From the NCBI GenBank assembly GCA_946624155.1, contig CAMORU010000001.1, forward strand, positions 155,569-219,568: a stretch of DNA of 64,000 bases. The letters run 5' to 3'. How positions within the stretch are numbered: position 1 is the stretch's first letter; every line of letters starts with the position of its first letter. The stretch comes from an uncultured Caryophanales bacterium. Lineage in GTDB: Bacteria > Bacillota_I > Bacilli_A > RFN20 > CAG-826. A model generated the notes under the pieces. It had not been told where the DNA came from and ran no database searches. It saw only the letters and a program-made list of their open reading frames with translations. The position numbers were made by a program, and so were the translations under genes. Of the stretch, positions 58,956 through 64,000 are shown piece after piece.

Positions 58956-61331
58956 ATGAAATTTGGAAGATTTGATTATAAAAATAAAGAATATGTGATT
59001 GAATCATATCACACGCCTCTTCCTTGGATTAATTATTTAACTAACGGAGAGATGTTTTCGCTTATCTCTAATTTAGGTGGTGGTTATTCTTTTTATAAAG
59101 ACGCAAAACTTAGAAGAATAACAAGGTTTTTCTATAATTCCCCTAGTAGAGATTATGGTGGAAGAATGATTTATATTGATGATGGAAAAGATATTTTTTC
59201 ACCTTCATTTTTTCCTGCAAAAGTCGAATTAGATTCTTACAAATGTCATGTAGGACTTAATTATACGAAATTTACGTCTTTAAAAAATGGCATAGAAATG
59301 AATCTTCTTTGTTTTATTCCAAAAGAAGATAATGTTGAATTAAATAAATTAGTTTTAACTAATTTATCAAAAGTTTCAAAAAAGATACTTTTATATTCTG
59401 GTGTCGAGTTTTGTTTGTGGAATGCTCAAGATGATAGCACAAATTTCCAACGAAATTTTTCGATTGGAGAAGTTGAAGTAGAAGGAAATACAATTTTCCA
59501 CAAAACAGAATATAGAGAACGTCGCAATCACTATTCTTACTATGCAACAAATGCGAAAATAAAAAGCTTTGAAACAGATAGAGACACGTTTTTAGGCTTA
59601 CATGGTGATTATGTTTTGCCAAAAGAAGTAAAGGATAAAAAATTATCAAATAAAATAGCTTCTGGTTGGTCTCCTATTGCTTTTTATCAAATTGAAATTG
59701 AACTTAAACCAAATGAATCTAAAGAATTAGTATTCATGCTTGGTTATGAAGAAAATAAAGAAAAAGAAAAATTCACTGAAGATGGTAAATTAAATAAAAA
59801 ATCTGCTTTAAAAGTAATTGAAAAGTATTCCGATATTAACAAAGTTAATAAGGTTTTTGAAGAACTTAATAAATCTTGGGATGAACTATTAAACAAATTT
59901 CATATTGAATGTGAAGATTTAAAACTAATGAATATGGTTAATATTTTCCATCAATATCAATGTATGATGACTTATCACATTTCTCGAAGCGCTTCATATT
60001 TTGAATCGGGAATTTCTAGAGGAATGGGCTTTAGAGATTCTTGCCAAGACTTATTAGGCTTTGTTCATCTTAAGCCTGAACTTGCTAGACAAAGAATTCT
60101 AGACTTAGCAAGCATAATGAAAGATGATGGTTCAACATTCCATCAATATCAACCTTTGGATAAAAAAGGAAACGCAGAAATTGGTGGTGGATTTAATGAT
60201 GATCCGCTTTGGATAATAGCTGCGGTATATGCATATTTAGCTGAAACAGGCGATTATTCAATTTTAAAAGAAGTAATTCCTTATTCATCAACTGATAAAA
60301 ATAGTGGTTCTTTGTTGGAACACCTTAAAAATGCGTTTAATTACATTGTTGCCCACAAAGGACCGCATGATCTCCCTTTAATTGGTCACGCTGACTGGAA
60401 CGATTGTTTAAATTTAAATTGTTTCTCCACTCAACCTGGTGAATCATTCCAAACCTTCCAAGGTAAAGACACAGGTATAGCTGAATCCATATTTATTGCT
60501 GGTATGTTTGTTAAATATGGCAAAGAATTCGCAGATATTCTTTCTCATATTAACGAAGATAATACTGTAGTATTAAAAGAAGTTGAACTAATGAAAGATG
60601 CTATTTATAAATATGGCTTTGATAAAGATCATTTCTTAAGAGCATATGATGCTTATGGAAATAAAGTAGGATCTATTGAAAATAAGGAAGGCCAAATCTA
60701 CATTGAACCACAAGGAATGTGCGTTATGGCGGGCCTTGGTTTAGAAAATGGACTTGCTACCAAAGCACTTAATGATGTTTATAAGCGTTTAAATACTAAA
60801 TATGGAATTACCCTTTTGTCGCCATGTTATTCTTCATATCATGTAGAACTTGGCGAAATTACTTCTTACCCACAAGGTTATAAAGAAAATGGTGGAATAT
60901 TCTCACATAATAATCCTTGGATTATTATTGCAGAATGTATGAATGACAATCCTGAAAGAGCTTTTGAGTACTATAAAGAAATAACTCCAACATATATCGA
61001 AGATATTTCTGATATTCATAAGACTGAACCATATGTATATTCGCAAATGGTTGCTGGAATTGAGGCTAAAAACTTTGGTGAAGCTAAAAACTCATGGTTA
61101 ACCGGCACTGGAGCGTGGTCTTTTGTTGCAATTTCTCAATACCTTTTAGGCGTTAGACCAACTTTAGATGGTTTATTAATAGATCCAAAACTTGATATGG
61201 ACTTTAAAATTACGCGAATTTATAAAGGACATAAAATCAATATTGAAGTTAGTAAAGGTAAACACGAAAAAGTGCTCCTAACTAACGAGATGTTAAATAA
61301 AGAAGGTGAAGATATTTATGTCAAATTATAA
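58956..61331 (+). CDS. GH94 phosphorylase, cellobiose phosphorylase-like
   Basis: The 791-aa protein lacks a signal peptide and is probably cytoplasmic. It resembles cellobiose phosphorylases in length and motifs: 'RGMGFRDSCQDLLGFVHL', the catalytic Asp region 'GGFNDDPLWII' (D415/D416), 'PLIGHADWNDCLN' and 'YPQGYKENGGIFSHNNPW' near the phosphate site. It should split a beta-linked disaccharide with phosphate into alpha-glucose 1-phosphate and a sugar. Cellobiose is the likeliest substrate. The gene follows GH10 after 8 nt and overlaps the next GH94-type gene by 14 nt. Confidence 0.85.
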   Translation: MKFGRFDYKNKEYVIESYHTPLPWINYLTNGEMFSLISNLGGGYSFYKDAKLRRITRFFYNSPSRDYGGRMIYIDDGKDIFSPSFFPAKVELDSYKCHVGLNYTKFTSLKNGIEMNLLCFIPKEDNVELNKLVLTNLSKVSKKILLYSGVEFCLWNAQDDSTNFQRNFSIGEVEVEGNTIFHKTEYRERRNHYSYYATNAKIKSFETDRDTFLGLHGDYVLPKEVKDKKLSNKIASGWSPIAFYQIEIELKPNESKELVFMLGYEENKEKEKFTEDGKLNKKSALKVIEKYSDINKVNKVFEELNKSWDELLNKFHIECEDLKLMNMVNIFHQYQCMMTYHISRSASYFESGISRGMGFRDSCQDLLGFVHLKPELARQRILDLASIMKDDGSTFHQYQPLDKKGNAEIGGGFNDDPLWIIAAVYAYLAETGDYSILKEVIPYSSTDKNSGSLLEHLKNAFNYIVAHKGPHDLPLIGHADWNDCLNLNCFSTQPGESFQTFQGKDTGIAESIFIAGMFVKYGKEFADILSHINEDNTVVLKEVELMKDAIYKYGFDKDHFLRAYDAYGNKVGSIENKEGQIYIEPQGMCVMAGLGLENGLATKALNDVYKRLNTKYGITLLSPCYSSYHVELGEITSYPQGYKENGGIFSHNNPWIIIAECMNDNPERAFEYYKEITPTYIEDISDIHKTEPYVYSQMVAGIEAKNFGEAKNSWLTGTGAWSFVAISQYLLGVRPTLDGLLIDPKLDMDFKITRIYKGHKINIEVSKGKHEKVLLTNEMLNKEGEDIYVKL

Positions 61332-63954
61332 AGAAGTTACCGCTAGAAGCATTAAAAAAAGCGCAGCAAAAATTTTAGAAGAATGCTATGGTTACAAAGT
61401 AGATGACGCCATCTATTTTTCAATTGGCCAAAATATTATCGTTGGAATAAAAAATATTGGGAAAAACATACCTTTTTTGCAACTTTTGCTTGAAAAAGAG
61501 TCTTTTATTTTATTATCAAAATCCTTTAAAAAGGATGATTTAGTTTTAATTGATTATGAAGAAAGATCTTACTTTGTTAATAAAATCAAACATTCTTTTG
61601 ATAGCATCCAAATTAAAGATTTAGAGTTCACAAAATTAGAATTTGATAATTATGGTGGTTGTTTGAATGAAGATGGCGAGCACGTTATTGATTTAAAGGC
61701 AGAAAAGATCGGCCCTCATTTTGGAACTAACTTATTACTTGGCGATAGAAGCAAATTATCAGAACCATTGTTAACAACTCCAAAAGCAGTTGTCGATGAA
61801 TTTGGTGGCGGTTCTTTTAGAGGCCCTGCCGCTAATCAAGTTTTAGCGACTCGTTGGGATATGGATCCTAGCGAAAACGGCAATCCCTTTAACCGACAAT
61901 TCTATTTAATTGAAAACGGAAAACAGATTTTCTATTCTCACAATATCAAAGATAATGTTAAAAAGTCAATTTGTATTCACAAAGTGAATAGAACTGAAAT
62001 TACTTATTTAACAAATGATGAATTAGAAATTAAAAGAACGATTTATATAAGAAGACAAGGTAAGGAAGAGGAACCAATCGCATTAGAAAGACAAGTCGTT
62101 GAAATTAAAAATCTTTCAAAAGAAGAAAGAAACATCGATATTGTTTTCACTGGAATGTTTGGTTCCGCAAACCCTGGATGTCAGATGGAAGATGTTATTT
62201 ATCAAAGTGTTATAAATCAAACAAAAGTAGTGTTAAAAGATGATAAAATTTGCGCTATTTCGCCTGATTATTATCCAACCTATGCAAGAGAATATACTCG
62301 CTTTGCAACTTTATCTGGTGGAATTGATTCTTTCTCATATGACGTAAATAACTTTATTGGAAATGGATCAATTTCTTATCCTGAACACCTCTTGTCTCTA
62401 GGAAATAGACTTTGTTTAAAAGGCCCATCTTTTTACGCGATTAAGAAATCACTTCATATTCTTAAAAGTGAGGTAGTGGTGGAATCAGTTGGATTAGTAG
62501 ATAATAAACACGACTTAATCTCTTCAATTGATACAATTTTTGAGTGTAATTATAAGAAGGAACTTTCTGATATAGTTTCAAGTTTTAAAAAGTTCAGTTC
62601 GTTCTATCAAGTTAATACTAAAGACATAGTCTTTAATAGTTACGTCAATAACAACTTACCATTCCAAATTTTATATCAAACCTATGTTTCTAGAGCTTTC
62701 GCACAAACCCAAAAGGGTTATAGAGAAATGGGCTTTAGAGAAATTCAGGATTTATATGCTTCAATGCAATATTTATTGCACAATAAACAACAAAATCTTG
62801 TAAAACAACTCTTGGGTAAATGGATTGAAAATGTATATAAATTTGGCTTCGTAAACCACAATTTCTTCTTTGTTGGAAAAGAACCAGGAATGTGCTCAGA
62901 TGATGGCTTATGGTTAGTAGATGCAATATATAGATATATTTCGATTAGCAAAGATTATTCAATATTAAATAAGAAATTTGTGATGGCTGGCTCAGAAAGA
63001 AAACGTTCGTTATATGATACATTAAAAGCCATTATTACTTATTCCGGCAAAATATCGGTGGGTGTTCATGGACTCCCATTACTTGATAAAGCTGATTGGA
63101 ACGACTGTTTAAAAATTGATGATGATTGTTTAGATGGTCCTACTAAAGAAAAACTTTATAAAACCCAAATTAAGAAGAATAAACAACCATTTGGTGTTAG
63201 ATTTGAGTCTTCTTTATCTGAGTCAGTAATGAACGCTTTCTTACTTAAGATTGCTATCGATGACATGATTAGTTTTGCTATTGCAAAAGAAGATAAAGAA
63301 TACGAAAAAGAACTTTGTTCTTTAAGAGAGAATTTAGTTGAGTCAATTCAAAAAAATGCCTATGTTGATGGCTATTTTGCTCGTGTTTTAATTAATAGAA
63401 AAGATAGCAAATATAAATACGTTGGAACACCTAATGATAATTTATCCATTTTAGAAGGATTCAAAGGTTCGTTATATTTAAATTCTTTCACTTGGTCAAT
63501 TCTCTCTAATGTTGCAAGTGAAGAGCAAATTAAAGAAATGCTACCAAAAGTTGATAAATATCTTAAAACAAAAGCTGGTTATAAGCTTTGCACTCCACAC
63601 GATTTAACTTTATGTGGATCAAAAAGTGCTGCAACTGAGCAATATTTCCTAGGTGATAGAGAAAATGGTGGAGTATTTAAACATGCAACTATGATGTTTG
63701 TTGTCTCCCTCTTTAAAGCTTCAAAAATGGTAAAAGATGCCAATTTAAAAAAACAATTAATCGAAGATGGAGATTACATGTTAGACATTGTTTTCCCATT
63801 TAATGTCTTAAAAAACCCATATAAATTTAAAGGAAATCCAAGATTCTGCACTCAATACGTTAACTCAATGAGCGAAGAACATATTGGCCCAATATTAAGC
63901 GGAACAGCGCCTTGGTTATTCTTAGCATTAAAAGAAAAAGAAGGTATAAATTAA
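61318..63954 (+). CDS. second, divergent GH94-type phosphorylase
   Basis: The 878-aa protein shares the GH94 layout: N-terminal beta-sandwich, linker and (alpha/alpha)6 barrel with 'REMGFREIQDLYASMQYLLH', the catalytic Asp region 'CSDDGLWLV' (D528/D529), 'LPLLDKADWNDCLK' and 'LGDRENGGVFKHATMM'. It is only distantly similar to its neighbour. The substrate could be a longer cello-oligosaccharide or a different beta-linked oligosaccharide; assignment to GH94 rather than a related clan GH-Q family is likely but not certain. ATG at 61318, preceded by AAGAAGGTGAA, is used over a GTG 12 nt upstream. Confidence 0.75.
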   Translation: MSNYKEVTARSIKKSAAKILEECYGYKVDDAIYFSIGQNIIVGIKNIGKNIPFLQLLLEKESFILLSKSFKKDDLVLIDYEERSYFVNKIKHSFDSIQIKDLEFTKLEFDNYGGCLNEDGEHVIDLKAEKIGPHFGTNLLLGDRSKLSEPLLTTPKAVVDEFGGGSFRGPAANQVLATRWDMDPSENGNPFNRQFYLIENGKQIFYSHNIKDNVKKSICIHKVNRTEITYLTNDELEIKRTIYIRRQGKEEEPIALERQVVEIKNLSKEERNIDIVFTGMFGSANPGCQMEDVIYQSVINQTKVVLKDDKICAISPDYYPTYAREYTRFATLSGGIDSFSYDVNNFIGNGSISYPEHLLSLGNRLCLKGPSFYAIKKSLHILKSEVVVESVGLVDNKHDLISSIDTIFECNYKKELSDIVSSFKKFSSFYQVNTKDIVFNSYVNNNLPFQILYQTYVSRAFAQTQKGYREMGFREIQDLYASMQYLLHNKQQNLVKQLLGKWIENVYKFGFVNHNFFFVGKEPGMCSDDGLWLVDAIYRYISISKDYSILNKKFVMAGSERKRSLYDTLKAIITYSGKISVGVHGLPLLDKADWNDCLKIDDDCLDGPTKEKLYKTQIKKNKQPFGVRFESSLSESVMNAFLLKIAIDDMISFAIAKEDKEYEKELCSLRENLVESIQKNAYVDGYFARVLINRKDSKYKYVGTPNDNLSILEGFKGSLYLNSFTWSILSNVASEEQIKEMLPKVDKYLKTKAGYKLCTPHDLTLCGSKSAATEQYFLGDRENGGVFKHATMMFVVSLFKASKMVKDANLKKQLIEDGDYMLDIVFPFNVLKNPYKFKGNPRFCTQYVNSMSEEHIGPILSGTAPWLFLALKEKEGIN

Positions 63955-63963
63955 TTATATTAA

Positions 63964-63991
63964 TTGATAAATAAGTGTTAAGTGTTATAAT
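63964..63991 (+). promoter_or_regulatory. promoter reading out of the window
   Basis: TTGATA (63964-63969), a 16-bp spacer and TATAAT (63986-63991) form a strong promoter for a gene beyond the right edge. Confidence 0.7.
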
Positions 63992-64000
63992 TTAATAGAA

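Noticed and set aside
1..64000. CRISPR arrays, rRNA genes, prophage structural genes or intact insertion sequences
   Set aside because: No regularly spaced repeats, rRNA sequences, capsid/tail proteins or transposase genes were found on reading both strands.

Overview
The window looks like a chromosomal segment of a low-GC, Firmicutes-type bacterium. Bacilli-level, Mollicutes-like gut lineages of the RF39/Erysipelotrichales kind fit best. Supporting signs are the A+T-rich coding bias, FeoAAB, an EFR1-type flavodoxin-ferredoxin, a reverse rubrerythrin, ECF and MIP transporters, a compact rimP-nusA-infB-rbfA cluster and abundant Cys-anchored lipoproteins. UGA is read as stop: TGA closes several genes in ATGA overlaps and Trp is TGG, so this is the standard bacterial code. 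The lineage call is inference, not a database result.

Layout. 1-3240: end of an upstream gene, two tRNAs (CAU anticodon and Ser-UGA), a DUF2804 protein, a LicA-like kinase and a DUF349 protein. 3345-8742: initiator tRNA-Met, a degenerate tRNA-like remnant, then a probable defence cassette (AbiEi-like winged-helix protein, HTH protein, two SPPY-type DNA methyltransferases, a 598-aa candidate endonuclease). 8743-10370: repeats, a tocopherol-cyclase-like gene between two nearly identical terminators, and an unexplained structured intergenic stretch. 10369-12698: a GT4 glycosyltransferase and an HMA-ZIP metal pair. 12749-19827: three long surface proteins with InlB-type repeats and BspA-type leucine-rich repeats. 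19893-22164: a PP2C/anti-sigma/STAS partner switch. 22270-25686: a DtxR-like regulator and feoA-feoA-feoB plus a Cys-rich companion. 25808-31297: aquaporin, a Phd/RelE toxin-antitoxin pair and a 1290-aa repeat lipoprotein. 31386-35465: two SDR-fold proteins, an EFR1 protein and hemolysin III. 35506-40634: a LURP-one protein, flavodoxin, reverse rubrerythrin, CNNM/CBS protein, ECF S component, TSCPD protein and two membrane proteins. 40671-45135: rimP-nusA-infB-rbfA behind a leader with competing hairpins. 45215-46526: XRE-DUF3990 and DUF3791-like pair. 46865-63954: a nine-gene polysaccharide-utilisation operon behind a LacI-type operator.

How genes work together. The nine-gene operon makes a coherent xylan/beta-glucan pathway: surface GH10 xylanase and SGNH esterase lipoproteins, an ABC importer (binding lipoprotein and two permeases, no ATPase, so a shared MsmK-type ATPase is expected), two GH94-type phosphorylases in the cytoplasm and a LacI regulator that probably acts on the perfect palindrome at the promoter. 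Iron and other metal uptake (feo, HMA-ZIP) share an AGTTAG-type inverted repeat, suggesting one DtxR-like regulon. Many first genes have a -10 box only 6-9 nt before the ATG and no Shine-Dalgarno sequence, so leaderless transcripts appear common.

The best candidates for poorly described biology are the two-methyltransferase/two-nuclease-motif cassette, the XRE-DUF3990/DUF3791 pair, the structured RNA-like region at about 10155-10260 and the giant repeat lipoproteins.
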